Shown here one piece after another: positions 8,825-17,719 of a stretch of 64,000 bases of DNA. Where the stretch lies: contig NZ_JAULSI010000008.1 in NCBI RefSeq assembly GCF_030711405.1, positions 103,714 to 167,713 of the forward strand. Reading direction: 5' to 3'. The position numbers were made by a program, and so were the translations under genes. The notes beneath the pieces were generated by a model. It made no database searches, was not told where the DNA came from, and saw nothing but the letters and a program-made list of their open reading frames with translations. This DNA comes from Massilia brevitalea. GTDB lineage: Bacteria; Pseudomonadota; Gammaproteobacteria; Burkholderiales; Burkholderiaceae_D. The number at the start of each line of letters is the position of its first letter. Position 1 is the first letter of the stretch.

Positions 8825-10498
8825 TCAGGGCGTTCCCTGCCGCGCCGCCAAGCCCGGCTCGTACCTCCCGGGCGCCAGGATACCCTGGGGATCGAGCGCC
8901 GCCTTCAGCGCCGCCACCGTGCGCCAGTAACTGTCGCCATCCGGGTCCAGCGCCGCCATCGAGTGGTTTCCGGCGCGGTAGGGAATGTAGCCGGCCTCGA
9001 GCATCTGCGCGAACACCGCGTCGTGGCAGGCCCGGGCGCGCGCCGTTTCCTCGGGATCGTCGCGGTCGTAGGCCACGGTCAGGACGCCGCCCAGGGTGCG
9101 CTCGTTGATCATGCTGAAGGTGGCGAACAAATCGAAGCCGTGGCGCTCGAACTGGGCTTCGGCCAGGGCGTACACCGCCAGCATGTCTTCGCCGCGCAGC
9201 GGCAGCACCGGCGACACCCACAGCAGGCCGCAGCCGTCGCGTGCCGGATCGGCGCCTTCCGGAAAGCCTTCCGGCAGCCCGCCGCGCCGGCGCCAGTAAG
9301 CGCCGGCCAGGAAGCGCCCGTTCGGCATACCCCGGTTCATCTCGAACAGCGATTCGCCCAGCGCCACATTCGTGCGCAGGCGCCGCCCGGCTCCGGTGTT
9401 GCCCAGCAGCCGGCCCGCCAGTGTCCCCCATTTCAAGCTACGCTCGCTGACGAAGCGCGCTTTGCCCCGGGTGCCGCGCAAGGCGCGCTTCACCGCCGCA
9501 CGCGCCAGCGCCACTTGCGCCCTGCTGCCATACAGGGCGCCGGAGACCGTCCAGGCGCCCAGGCCGGCGCACAGCCGGGTACGCATCTCGGGCGCCAGCC
9601 GCGAAGCCGGCGCTGGCGCCCCCTCGCCGCGCGGAAACACCCGCCCGCCCGACAGCACCCGCAAGTCGTTCCCGATATGCAGGATGCTGCGCAAGGTGCC
9701 GTCCAGGCGCAGCGGACGCAGGGCGTCGACCACGGCGGCGATGTCGCCATGGGCCGGCACGCTGCACAGGAAATGGTTCACGCAGGCGGCCTGGGGCATC
9801 AGCCAGATGCCCAGGCGCGTGACGATGCCCATGTTCGACTGCGTGAACAGGCCGTCGAGGAAGGGCCCGACGCCGTACGGGAACAGATGGGTGGCGCGCG
9901 CCTGGCGGTAGTGGCCGAAGCCGGTGTCGAGCAGTTCGCCGCTGGCCAGCACCACCTGCATGCCGGCCACGTGCTGCAGCCGGTTGCCGTAAGGAGAATG
10001 GCCGAAGCCGCGCTCCATGATGTTGCCGACGTAGCTGGTATCCGGGCCAGCGCCGGTACAGTCGGCCCACAGCGGGTAGCCGTTGTCGCGCAGGAAGTCC
10101 GACAGCTGGCGCTGGGTCACGCCGGGTTCGATGACGGCATACGCCAGTTCGGCGTCGACATGGACGATGCGGTTCATGCGCGACAGATCGAGGATGACCT
10201 GGCCGGCGCCGACCGCGCAGGCGTCGCCATAGCCCCAGTTCTTGCCGGTGCTGAGCGGATACACGGCGAGCCGGTGGGCGGCGGCAATGCGGACCAGTTG
10301 CGCCACCTCGCCGGCGCCGGCCGGGCGCACTACGGCCAGCGGCCGCACCGGACGCGCCGCCGTGCTGCGCGCATAGCGGTCCAGGGTGGCGTCGTCGGCC
10401 AGCAGGTGCGGCGCGCCGGCCACGGCTTCCATCGCGCGCAGGGCGGCGCCGGCATCGGCGGTATCGGCGGCCCCCTGCGGTTCGTTCAGGGCGCTCAT
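8825..10498 (-). CDS. FAD-binding oxidase of the vanillyl-alcohol oxidase type
   Basis: A 557-residue PCMH/VAO-type flavoprotein. The FAD domain (about residues 50-235) shows RPLAVVRPAGAGEVAQLVRIA, the characteristic STGKNWGYGDA, and GNIMERGFGHSPYGNR. The C-terminal cap contains LLWVSPVLPLRGEDM and ends with LDPQGILAPGRYEP, as in 4-cresol dehydrogenase and vanillyl-alcohol oxidase. Such enzymes oxidise phenolic or related alcohols and amines with covalently held FAD. ATG 10498 is chosen because it overlaps the stop of the upstream FeeM-like gene (ATGA). The coupling suggests that it acts on an acyl-amino-acid product or on its amino-acid part, which is inference. Confidence 0.85.
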   Translation of the reverse strand: MSALNEPQGAADTADAGAALRAMEAVAGAPHLLADDATLDRYARSTAARPVRPLAVVRPAGAGEVAQLVRIAAAHRLAVYPLSTGKNWGYGDACAVGAGQVILDLSRMNRIVHVDAELAYAVIEPGVTQRQLSDFLRDNGYPLWADCTGAGPDTSYVGNIMERGFGHSPYGNRLQHVAGMQVVLASGELLDTGFGHYRQARATHLFPYGVGPFLDGLFTQSNMGIVTRLGIWLMPQAACVNHFLCSVPAHGDIAAVVDALRPLRLDGTLRSILHIGNDLRVLSGGRVFPRGEGAPAPASRLAPEMRTRLCAGLGAWTVSGALYGSRAQVALARAAVKRALRGTRGKARFVSERSLKWGTLAGRLLGNTGAGRRLRTNVALGESLFEMNRGMPNGRFLAGAYWRRRGGLPEGFPEGADPARDGCGLLWVSPVLPLRGEDMLAVYALAEAQFERHGFDLFATFSMINERTLGGVLTVAYDRDDPEETARARACHDAVFAQMLEAGYIPYRAGNHSMAALDPDGDSYWRTVAALKAALDPQGILAPGRYEPGLAARQGTP

Positions 10499-11262
10499 GT
10501 CCTGTCCTCCCCCTGGCACAGCGCAGCCAGGCGCGCGCTGATCCCGGCTTCTTCGCGCAGCGGGAAGAAATACGGGTAGAAGGAGCGCTCGGCGCCGGCG
10601 GCATCGAAGCTGCCGCTCCAGCGGCGGATGCGCTCGCCCATCACGTCCAGCGGCAGGCGCAGCAGCACTGCCGGGGCGCCGACCCGGCTACAGTCGCGTT
10701 CGGCTCCGAAGACTGCGAAGCCGAGCATGCGTTGGTAAAAGGCAACGTGGCGCGGGTTGACCTCGATGATGTAGTCGCTGAAGCCACGCAAGCGGTGCGC
10801 ATATAAATAGGAAATATGGATCAGCGCGGCGAAGACCCGCTTCGACATGCCCTTGTCGATGGCCAGGCGCGAAGGTTCGCACAGGCGCCGCCCGGCCAGG
10901 CGCAGCGGCGCCAGGCTGTCGCCGAAGTTCTCGTCGGCCGGCAGGCGGCCGTGCACATCCAGCGCCAGGCTCATGGTACCCACCAGTTCGCCGTCGGTTT
11001 CGGCATAGAAGGTGACGCGAGCGCCGTCCTGGCGCGCGGCCGGGTCGAGCGCATAGCCGCGCCAGGCATACATGCGGCGCACCAGGACTCCGGCGGCGTC
11101 CTGCCGGCCGGCCGAGCTCGCCAACCGGACATTGAATACCTGGGCACGGCCTGGCTCCGGATCGGGAAGGCCTGGCCCGGGCGGGCGTGGCGCGGCGGAC
11201 AACGCCGGTTCCGCGGATGGGATGGTTGCAAATGTTGCGATGGGCATGTCATCGACCAGCAT
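10495..11262 (-). CDS. FeeM-like N-acyl amino acid synthase (GNAT-fold acyltransferase)
   Basis: A 255-residue protein. Typical pieces of the FeeM / autoinducer-synthase-like acyltransferases are FNVRLASSAGRQDAAGVLV, the strand VTFYAETDGELVGTMSLALD, CEPSRLAIDKGMSKRVFAALIH, and IIEVNPRHVAFYQRMLGF. FeeM joins a long acyl group from acyl carrier protein to an aromatic amino acid; related acyltransferases are recurrent members of exosortase-A polysaccharide loci. The first 40 residues are Pro/Ala rich. It is the first gene of a two-gene unit with the FAD oxidase. It is divergent from the glycosyltransferase pair, and the spacing region carries a motif shared with the second divergent promoter of the island (see 11468-11487). 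Confidence 0.8.
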   Translation of the reverse strand: MLVDDMPIATFATIPSAEPALSAAPRPPGPGLPDPEPGRAQVFNVRLASSAGRQDAAGVLVRRMYAWRGYALDPAARQDGARVTFYAETDGELVGTMSLALDVHGRLPADENFGDSLAPLRLAGRRLCEPSRLAIDKGMSKRVFAALIHISYLYAHRLRGFSDYIIEVNPRHVAFYQRMLGFAVFGAERDCSRVGAPAVLLRLPLDVMGERIRRWSGSFDAAGAERSFYPYFFPLREEAGISARLAALCQGEDRT

Positions 11263-11583
11263 GCTGTTTCCTCCTGAGTGGCGTCCCGCCGTTATTGGCG
11301 AAAACGGGATAGCTGCCAGTCAGACAAGGTCAGCCGTAGCCAGTTCCCTGACTTTCCTGTGATTCTTTTCTGTCTGAACATAGATCAAGCCCAAGAGAAA
11401 TTTGCCACAAGCATGGCGCGCATTCCGACAGCCGTTGCGCCCACGGATGACAAGGAGAAGGCCCTTTTTGACAGGTATCAATTGAAAAAAGGGTAGCCAG
11501 ATGCACGCTTTTCGCAGCCATATAATCGACAGACGGCAAGGGCTGCGCGCCGCGCCACCAGGCCCTTCACTGGAGAATCCGAC
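11263..11583. other. Divergent control region of the acyltransferase and glycosyltransferase units
   Basis: About 320 bases without a convincing gene and visibly less G+C rich than its surroundings. It contains the 20-bp motif at 11468-11487 enclosed in an 8-bp inverted repeat (CCCTTTTT at 11462-11469, AAAAAGGG at 11486-11493), and a consensus-like TATAAT at 11521-11526 reading right with no clear -35 box. An open frame reading right from 11414 is only 27 codons long and has no recognisable product. Confidence 0.5.
11468..11487. promoter_or_regulatory. Candidate operator, copy 1 (shared island motif)
   Basis: TTGACAGGTATCAATTGAAA. It matches the motif at 17720-17739 at 17 of 20 positions, with the core GTATCAATTGA identical. 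It lies between the divergent FeeM-like and glycosyltransferase units. The core TATCAATTGATA type is near-palindromic, as expected for a dimeric regulator. The binding protein is unknown. Confidence 0.5.
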
Positions 11584-11670
11584 ATGTTGCTCACCTCACG
11601 CCGTGAATCGACCCGGCCGCACTTGCTGTCCCTGGCTCACCGGCCCGTGGTGCAACGGGAGCGGGCATGA
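11584..11670 (+). CDS. Possible 28-residue leader peptide coupled to glycosyltransferase 1
   Basis: ATG 11584 follows GGAG (11572-11575) at good spacing and opens a 28-codon frame rich in Arg, Leu and His. It ends in an ATGA overlap with the next gene's ATG at 11667. The downstream gene itself has only a weak ribosome site of its own (ACGGGAGCGGGC), so coupling is plausible. The product resembles nothing I know. It may be a translational leader or the remnant of a longer N-terminus. Confidence 0.35.
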   Translation: MLLTSRRESTRPHLLSLAHRPVVQRERA

Positions 11671-12947
11671 GCGTGCGCTTCGCCCCTGCCGGCATCCCTG
11701 CCGGGGCCGAGCTGCTGGTGCTCGCGCCCTGCCTGCCGCGTCCCGACGGCGATCCCGTCAGCCTGCGCTGGTATCACCTGCTGCATTTCCTGGCGCGCCA
11801 TTTCCGGGTGCACCTGGGCTGCAGCGCCGACCCGCTGCGCGACGGCGCCCAGTTCAGCCGGGTGCGGGCCCTGTGCCACGAAACCCGTTTCGTGGCGCCG
11901 CCCGGCATTGGTCGCCGGATGCGGCTCGGCGCCATGCGGATGGACCCGGCGCTGCAGGCCTGGTCCATGCGCCTGTGCGCGCGGCGGCCGGTCGGCGCCG
12001 TGCTGGCATGCGGAGCGCGCATGGGCGCCTGCCTGGCCGTTTTGCCCCCAAGGCTGGTACCCATGGTGGACTTCGTCGAACTCGAGTCCGACCGCGAGCG
12101 CCGCCGCGGCGCGGTGCGCTCATGGCCTGGCGCCGTGCTGGGGCGGCGCCTGGCGCAGCGCCTGCTGGCCATCGAGCGCGGCGCCGGCGCGGCCTGCGAC
12201 CACGCGCTGTTTGCTGCTGCCGCCGACGTCGCGCGCTTTCGGCTGTTCGCGCCGGAATCGGCGCACAAGGCGCAACAGCTCCCCAGCGGCGTCGATCCCG
12301 AGCATAATTCGCCGCACATCCTGCAGCGTTCGCCCTACAGGCCTGGCGAACGTGTGCTGCTGCTGGCCGGCCCGCTGCAGGGCGGCGCGGCGGCCGACGC
12401 CGCGCACTGGCTGGCCGGCGAAGTGTTCGCGCCGCTGCGCGCGGGCGATTCCAGCCTGTTCCTGTACCTGGTCGACGCCAGTGCGCATGCGCGCCGCCAT
12501 CCCTCCCTGGGCGCGCTGGCGCGCCAAGCCGGCGTGACGATCGTCGGCGGACACGGCGAACCGTTCGACCTGCGGCCCTGGCTGGCCCACGCCGCCCTGG
12601 TGCTGGCGCCGCCCGCCGGCGGCCATGCGGCGGGCATGGCGGTGCTGGCCGCGATGGCGATGCAAAAGCCCGTGCTCGGCCTGCCGCGTTCTCTTTCCGG
12701 CCTGGCCTGCCTGCGCCTGCCCGAAGCCCTGGCGGCGGCCGATGCGCCCGGATACCAGGCGCGCATTGCCGCCATCCTGGGCGAATCCGGCACGGGGGAC
12801 GGCGCCGCAGAGGCCAACGCAGTCGGACGCGCGGCGCGGGCGCGGGTGCTGCGCGAGCACGACTGGAACCTGCGCCTGGCTGGCTTGCCGGCATTGCTGG
12901 CGACCAGCTGTTCATCGGATGCGCAGCCGCTGGCCAGTGCCGGCTGA
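11667..12947 (+). CDS. Divergent TIGR03087-type (XrtA system) glycosyltransferase
   Basis: A 426-residue GT-B-like protein. The N-terminus (PDGDPVSLRWYHLLHFLARH, then FRVHLGCSADP) and VDFVELESDRERRRG match the PEP-CTERM/XrtA sugar transferase TIGR03087, whose members have the shape PPxxGDKIRSYHLLRHLA and FVDVDSDKW. The C-terminal motif of the family (xRGxQNKVLEAMAMGRPVV) is here AAGMAVLAAMAMQKPVLG, so the Glu of the LEAMAM motif has become Ala. Activity is therefore doubtful. It is the first member of a pair with the next gene, 7 bases apart. Confidence 0.7.
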   Translation: MSVRFAPAGIPAGAELLVLAPCLPRPDGDPVSLRWYHLLHFLARHFRVHLGCSADPLRDGAQFSRVRALCHETRFVAPPGIGRRMRLGAMRMDPALQAWSMRLCARRPVGAVLACGARMGACLAVLPPRLVPMVDFVELESDRERRRGAVRSWPGAVLGRRLAQRLLAIERGAGAACDHALFAAAADVARFRLFAPESAHKAQQLPSGVDPEHNSPHILQRSPYRPGERVLLLAGPLQGGAAADAAHWLAGEVFAPLRAGDSSLFLYLVDASAHARRHPSLGALARQAGVTIVGGHGEPFDLRPWLAHAALVLAPPAGGHAAGMAVLAAMAMQKPVLGLPRSLSGLACLRLPEALAAADAPGYQARIAAILGESGTGDGAAEANAVGRAARARVLREHDWNLRLAGLPALLATSCSSDAQPLASAG

Positions 12948-12954
12948 GCATGCC

Positions 12955-14184
12955 ATGGGCAACCGGCCGCCAGACGCCATCGCGCACAGCGCCGCCCTGC
13001 CGCTGGTCGCCCACCTGGTCGAGCGGCTCGACTCTGCAGCCCCCAGCCTGCTCGAACTGATCGACCACGCGCCGGCCGGACGCTATCGCCATGCCGTGGT
13101 CTGCCTCGGCGGGCACAGCGCCTTTCACGCCGAGCTGCGCGAACGCGGGATCGAAGTCGTGGACGTGGCGCGGCGCGCCGGTCCCGGCTTCTACCTGGCG
13201 CTGTACCGCACCCTGCGGGCGCTGGCGCCGGACCTGTTGCATACCCGGAATGCGGGCAACCTGGACGGGCAGCTGGTGGCGGCGCTGGCCGGGGTGCGCT
13301 GGCGCGTGCATGGCGAATACCCGCGCGACGGCCGCCGCCAGCCCGGCGCCGAAGCGCGCACCGGCGTGCTTGGCGCAGCGCGCCGGAAAGCGGCGCGGCG
13401 CCTGCGGCTGCAACTGCTGCGGCGCGCCTGCTGCCCGCTGGTGAACCACTACATCGCCGCCGGCGCCGAGCAGGAACGCTGGCTGATCGAGGCCATCGGC
13501 GCCGCGCCGTCGCGCGTGACGCGGATATTGGCCGGTGTCGACAGCCTGCACTATCACCCGCGCCTGGGCCCGCATACCGCCGTCGGTCCGGCCGGCTTCA
13601 TGCGCGACGAGGTTTTCGTCATCGGCAGCGTCGGCCGCATGGACGAAGCCGGAGGGCACGCCACCCTGGTCGATGCCTTCCTGCGCCTGATCGCCTCGCC
13701 CCATCCGGCGCACCAGCGCCTGCGCCTGCTGATCGCCGGCGACGGCCCCCTGCGCGCCGCCTGCCAGGCCACCCTGAAGCGCGCCGGCGCCGGGGCCCGC
13801 GCCTGGCTGCCGGGCGAGCGCGCCGACACCGCCCAGCTGATGCGCTCGATGGACTTGATGGTCTTGCCGGCGCTTTCCGGCGGACCGGGCACGGCATTGC
13901 TGGAAGCGATGGCCAGCGGCTTGCCGGTGGTGGCGACCGCCGTCGGCGGCCACCGCGAGCTGGTCCAGCCGGGACTCACCGGCATCCTCGTGCCGCCGCT
14001 CTCGCCCGAGATCATGGCGGCGGCGATCGCCGACTATTGCCGGATTCCGGACATGGGCCTGCGCCACGGCGCCCGCGCGCGCGGCCAGGTCATCAACCAC
14101 CACAGCCTGGCGGCGATGGCGCGCAGCCACTGCGCGATCTACGACGCCCTGGTCCAGGGGGCGGCGGGGCCGGGGCAGCGCTGA
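12955..14184 (+). CDS. TIGR03088-type (XrtA system) glycosyltransferase
   Basis: A 409-residue GT4-type glycosyltransferase. LVAHLVERLDSAAPSLLELI, the LLHTRNAGNLDGQLVAAL segment and the C-terminal LEAMASGLPVVATAVGGHREL identify the exosortase-A-associated sugar transferase family TIGR03088. In GT4 enzymes an E-x7-E motif binds the sugar nucleotide; here the segment reads SGGPGTALLE, so the first Glu position is Gly while the second is kept. ATG 12955 follows the previous stop by 7 bases. The family acts at the cytoplasmic side of exopolysaccharide assembly; actual activity here is uncertain. Confidence 0.8.
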   Translation: MGNRPPDAIAHSAALPLVAHLVERLDSAAPSLLELIDHAPAGRYRHAVVCLGGHSAFHAELRERGIEVVDVARRAGPGFYLALYRTLRALAPDLLHTRNAGNLDGQLVAALAGVRWRVHGEYPRDGRRQPGAEARTGVLGAARRKAARRLRLQLLRRACCPLVNHYIAAGAEQERWLIEAIGAAPSRVTRILAGVDSLHYHPRLGPHTAVGPAGFMRDEVFVIGSVGRMDEAGGHATLVDAFLRLIASPHPAHQRLRLLIAGDGPLRAACQATLKRAGAGARAWLPGERADTAQLMRSMDLMVLPALSGGPGTALLEAMASGLPVVATAVGGHRELVQPGLTGILVPPLSPEIMAAAIADYCRIPDMGLRHGARARGQVINHHSLAAMARSHCAIYDALVQGAAGPGQR

Positions 14185-14246
14185 GGCGCTACCCCGAACC
14201 GCACGAGACACGCCCGGGACAGGTTCAGCAGCGGTTCAGGCCAGGT

Positions 14247-16055
14247 TCAGGACAGCACCAGCGGCGCCACCGCATCCTGGCGGGTGCCGTGGGCGCAGCC
14301 GTCGTGGCGCTGGCGCCCGAACCACTGCTCCAGCATCATCAACTGCCACACGGTGCGGGCATGCAGTTCCGGATCTTCGGGCAGGCGGCGCGACAGCAGC
14401 AGGTCGAGGAAGTCGCGGCGCAGGATGCGGCGCCGCGCCAGGTCGTTCAGGCTGTCGCAGGCCAGGGCGCGCAGACGGGCGTCAAGCTGCAGCCAGCGTC
14501 CTAGCGGCAGGAGCGGCGCCGCGGCACGATGCCAGGCGCAGCCGGGCGCGAGTTCGCGCAGTGCTTGCCCGAACAGGCGGCGCGGCCCGGGCCCGCTCTT
14601 GGCGGCCGGCGCCAGGCGCGCCGACATCGCCACCACGGCGTCGTCGAGATAGGGATGCAGCGGCTCGATGCCGGCAGCGGCGCAGGCGCCGGCAAAGGCC
14701 GGCAAGACCCGCCCCGGCAGGTCGAGCTGGAGTTCGAGTTCGACTTGCCGGTTGGCCGCGCTGCGCGCCGGGGCGCCCCACCATAGCGCTTCCTGCAGCG
14801 CGGCCGGGGCTTGCGCGTCCACCAGTTCCAGGAAAGCCGGCTCGAACATCGCCGCCAGGCCATCGCCGGACAGCGCGTTGGCGCGGCGCAGGCGCGCCGG
14901 CAGCGGCGCCAGCGACAGCTCGATGCGCGCACGCAGGCGCGCCAGCACGCCCGGCACGCGGGCGGCCAGGTTGAACAGCAGCGGCTCGATGGCCAGCTGG
15001 CGCAGCGCGCCCGGCAGGCGTTCGTAGCGGCCAGGGCGTGCCAGCTGGCCCAGGCGGCGCCCGCAGCCGAACAACTGGGCCGCGCCCTGCGCACCGGCCA
15101 GGCGCAGCGCGCCCTCGGCACGCGCCGCGCGCGCCGCCGCCAGCAGGGTCACCGCCGCCGGATCGCCGCAAGGGGCGTCGCAGGCGGCCGCCAGCAGCGG
15201 CACGGCGTCGAGCACGTCGCGCGGGCCGATGACGATGTCGTGGTGCCGGCTACCCAGGCGCCGCGCGGCGCTGCGGGCTGCCTCGAGCGTATCGGGACCG
15301 CCCTCGAAGCCCACCGCGACCGTGGTGACCGGCTCGCCGCCGGCGCGCTGCAGCAGGCCGGCCAGGGCCACGCTGGCGGCCCCGCCGCCGAGCAGTACCG
15401 CCGTTTGTGGCGCTCCCTCGCCTTCGACCGCGCAGGCCAGGGCATCGAGCAGCGCCGCCTGCGGCCTGGGGTCGATCGCGTGCTCGGTGAACCGCATGCG
15501 CCAGTAGCGCAGGCGCTCGGCACGGCCGCTGCGCAGGTGCAGGCATTCGCCGGGCGCCAGGCGGCGCTGGCCGCTGTGCAGGGTGCGCGGACCGGGCAGT
15601 GCCTGCAGGTAGAGATAGTCGAAGATGGCTTGCGGATCGATATCGCGCCCGGCGCCGGGGTGGCGCGCCAGCGCTTCGCCGCTGCTGGAGAACAGCAGGG
15701 TCCGGCCCACCATCTGGTAATACAGCGGCCGGCTGGCGCAGCGGTCGACCGCCAGCAGGGCCTCGGCGCGGCGCTCGTCGAGCAGCGCAAAGGCGAAGCG
15801 GCCCGACAACGCGGCGCAGGCCTTGGCGCCGTGGCTGCGCCAGAGCCGGGCCAGGGTGTCGGGCCGTTCGCCCCAGCAGGCGATCAGGAGGTCGTCCTCG
15901 TGGTAGAGGCCAGGGGCGCCGGCCAGGGCGACGGCGCCCAGTCCGTGCGCGGCGCAGCGCACCGGTTCGCCCGCCACGCCACGCAGCGGCGCCGCCATGT
16001 CGAGCACCGGCAGCGCGCCCGGTTCGCGCGAAAACCATCCGCACAGGCCGCTCAT
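14247..16055 (-). CDS. Asparagine-synthetase-like protein of the XrtA amidotransferase type, catalytic motifs lost
   Basis: A 602-residue, two-domain protein. The N-terminal glutaminase-like domain aligns with class II amidotransferases (AALSGRFAFALLDERRAEALLAVD, then RPLYYQ and FSSSGEALARHPG), but residue 2 is Ser instead of the nucleophilic Cys. In the synthetase domain the ATP loop SGGxDS is GGGAAS (about residue 222), and the GDGGDELFGG motif reads GAQGAAQLFGC (about residues 319-329). The overall fold signals and length match TIGR03108, so it looks like a full-length pseudoenzyme. Its start overlaps the ligase stop by 4 bases. Confidence 0.75.
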   Translation of the reverse strand: MSGLCGWFSREPGALPVLDMAAPLRGVAGEPVRCAAHGLGAVALAGAPGLYHEDDLLIACWGERPDTLARLWRSHGAKACAALSGRFAFALLDERRAEALLAVDRCASRPLYYQMVGRTLLFSSSGEALARHPGAGRDIDPQAIFDYLYLQALPGPRTLHSGQRRLAPGECLHLRSGRAERLRYWRMRFTEHAIDPRPQAALLDALACAVEGEGAPQTAVLLGGGAASVALAGLLQRAGGEPVTTVAVGFEGGPDTLEAARSAARRLGSRHHDIVIGPRDVLDAVPLLAAACDAPCGDPAAVTLLAAARAARAEGALRLAGAQGAAQLFGCGRRLGQLARPGRYERLPGALRQLAIEPLLFNLAARVPGVLARLRARIELSLAPLPARLRRANALSGDGLAAMFEPAFLELVDAQAPAALQEALWWGAPARSAANRQVELELQLDLPGRVLPAFAGACAAAGIEPLHPYLDDAVVAMSARLAPAAKSGPGPRRLFGQALRELAPGCAWHRAAAPLLPLGRWLQLDARLRALACDSLNDLARRRILRRDFLDLLLSRRLPEDPELHARTVWQLMMLEQWFGRQRHDGCAHGTRQDAVAPLVLS

Positions 16056-17659
16056 GACAGGACCTCGGCAAACAGCGGCGCCAGTTCGCCGGCCAGCAGC
16101 GCGCGGTCGATCTGGCCGTCGCGGGCGCGCGGCAGCGGGCTGCGGCGCACGTCGACCATGGCCGGCAGCATGTGCTGCGGCAGGCGTTCGCGGCAGGCGC
16201 CGAACAGGATGCTGGAATCGAGGCGTGCGCCGGGGCGCGCCGTGGCCAGCACCGCGATCACCTGGCCCAGTACCGGATGGGCGACGCCGACCGCCGCCGC
16301 TTCCGCCACCAGGCCGGTGCCGACCACGATCTTCTCGACTTCGCGCGGGCTGACGCGGTAGCCGCCGGTGGTGATGGTCTCGCTGCGCGCATCGACCAGG
16401 TACAGGTAGCCGTCCATGTCCTTGCGCGCGGTCGCGCCCGGCCAGCGCCCGCTTTCGCCGAGCGCCAGGCCGGGCAGCGCCGGCAGCTGGCGGAACTCAG
16501 TGCTGCTGCGCTGCGGGTCGTTCCAGTAGCCGAGCGTGACCTGCGGCCCGCGCTGCACCAGTTCGCCCGCTTCGCCGGGCGCGCATTCGCGGCCGTCGGC
16601 GCGCAGCACCAGCCAGTCGGAATACGGCAGCGCGCGCCCGATCGAGCCGGGACGCTCCGCTAACAGCGCCGGCATCAGGCTGGTCGAGCGGCAGGCGGCG
16701 CCGATGTCGTACATCAGGTGGATGCGGGTGCGCGGCAAGGCGCGGCGCAGCGCCTCGATGGCCGCATGGCCCGGGCTGCCGCCGGCGCAGGCCAGGTAGC
16801 GCAGGCAGTCGGCGGCGCGGCCGAAGCGCATCTGCGCCAGTGCTTCCAAGGTAGATGGGGAGGCAGAGAGGCCGGTCGCATCGCCGCGTTCCAGCGCCGC
16901 TGCGAGGCTGGCGGGATCGGCGTCGGTGTGGGCAGAAGCGTCAAGCAGCGCCGTGGCGCCGGCGGCCAGGGTGGCCAGCAGCGCGTTCAGGCCGTAATCG
17001 GTATGCAGGGGCAGCGCCGCCAGAATGCGGTCGCCCGCGCTCATGCCCAGGCAGCGCGCGGTGGAGGCGGCGCCGGCCACCAGGTTGCGCGGCGAATGGG
17101 CACTGGCCAGCGGTTCGCTGCTGTCTGGATGGTACAGCAAGGCGCCCAGGGCCGGCATGCCGGGCGCCGCGGTCGTCCCTCCTGACCTGCCGGCGCCGGC
17201 CAGCCAGTCGTCCCAGACCAGGGCGCGCGGGCCCGCGCCGCGCTGGTCCAGGCGGCGCGTACCGCCGTGCAGGACCACCACCTGGCGCAGCGCCGGGCAA
17301 TCGGCCAGCAAGCCGGCCAGCCCCGCCGCTTGCGCCGCGCCGGTCACCAGCACGCGCGCGCCGCTGTGGCGTAGCTGCGCAAGCAGGCGCAGCGGGTCGA
17401 GCGCCGGATCGAGCGGAACAACAGCGCAGGCCGCGGCCGAGGCGCCCAGCATGCCGGCCACGCTTTCGGGACAGGCCGGCAGGCACAGTGCGACCCGCTC
17501 GTCGCGCCCGGCGCCGCCCCCGGCCAGGGCGCCAGCCACCGCCGCCGCTGCCGCTGCCAGCCCGGCATAACTGATGCGCGCCGCCCCGTGACGCAAGGCG
17601 GTAGCGGACGGTGCGCGCGCCGCCACGCGCTCGACCAGTTCATGGATCAATTGGGCCAT
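16052..17659 (-). CDS. AMP-forming acyl-CoA ligase-like protein (TIGR03098, XrtA type), catalytic motifs degenerate
   Basis: A 535-residue protein; ATG 17659 is preferred over ATG 17683 because GGAGA precedes it. It follows TIGR03098 along its length (LPLHTDYGLNALL, GELVQRGPQVTLGYWNDPQ, GYRVSPREVE). Core adenylation motifs are changed: the phosphate loop YTSGSTGRPKG is YHPDSSEPLAS (about residues 175-186), YGLTE is YDIGA, the SGD motif is PGA, and the catalytic Lys of NGKIDR is Gln516 (DGQIDR). Adenylation seems unlikely. In XrtA loci an acyl carrier protein normally neighbours this gene; none is present here. Confidence 0.75.
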   Translation of the reverse strand: MAQLIHELVERVAARAPSATALRHGAARISYAGLAAAAAAVAGALAGGGAGRDERVALCLPACPESVAGMLGASAAACAVVPLDPALDPLRLLAQLRHSGARVLVTGAAQAAGLAGLLADCPALRQVVVLHGGTRRLDQRGAGPRALVWDDWLAGAGRSGGTTAAPGMPALGALLYHPDSSEPLASAHSPRNLVAGAASTARCLGMSAGDRILAALPLHTDYGLNALLATLAAGATALLDASAHTDADPASLAAALERGDATGLSASPSTLEALAQMRFGRAADCLRYLACAGGSPGHAAIEALRRALPRTRIHLMYDIGAACRSTSLMPALLAERPGSIGRALPYSDWLVLRADGRECAPGEAGELVQRGPQVTLGYWNDPQRSSTEFRQLPALPGLALGESGRWPGATARKDMDGYLYLVDARSETITTGGYRVSPREVEKIVVGTGLVAEAAAVGVAHPVLGQVIAVLATARPGARLDSSILFGACRERLPQHMLPAMVDVRRSPLPRARDGQIDRALLAGELAPLFAEVLS

Positions 17660-17719
17660 CTCGTCTCCAATGATGCTGTGCATAAAGATTCATCATTGAG
17701 AAAATCTGCACGGGGTTCA

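Noticed and set aside
14221..14250. Triple GGTTCAG repeat between the convergent glycosyltransferase and amidotransferase genes
   Set aside because: Only 7 bases per copy with irregular spacing; probably chance.
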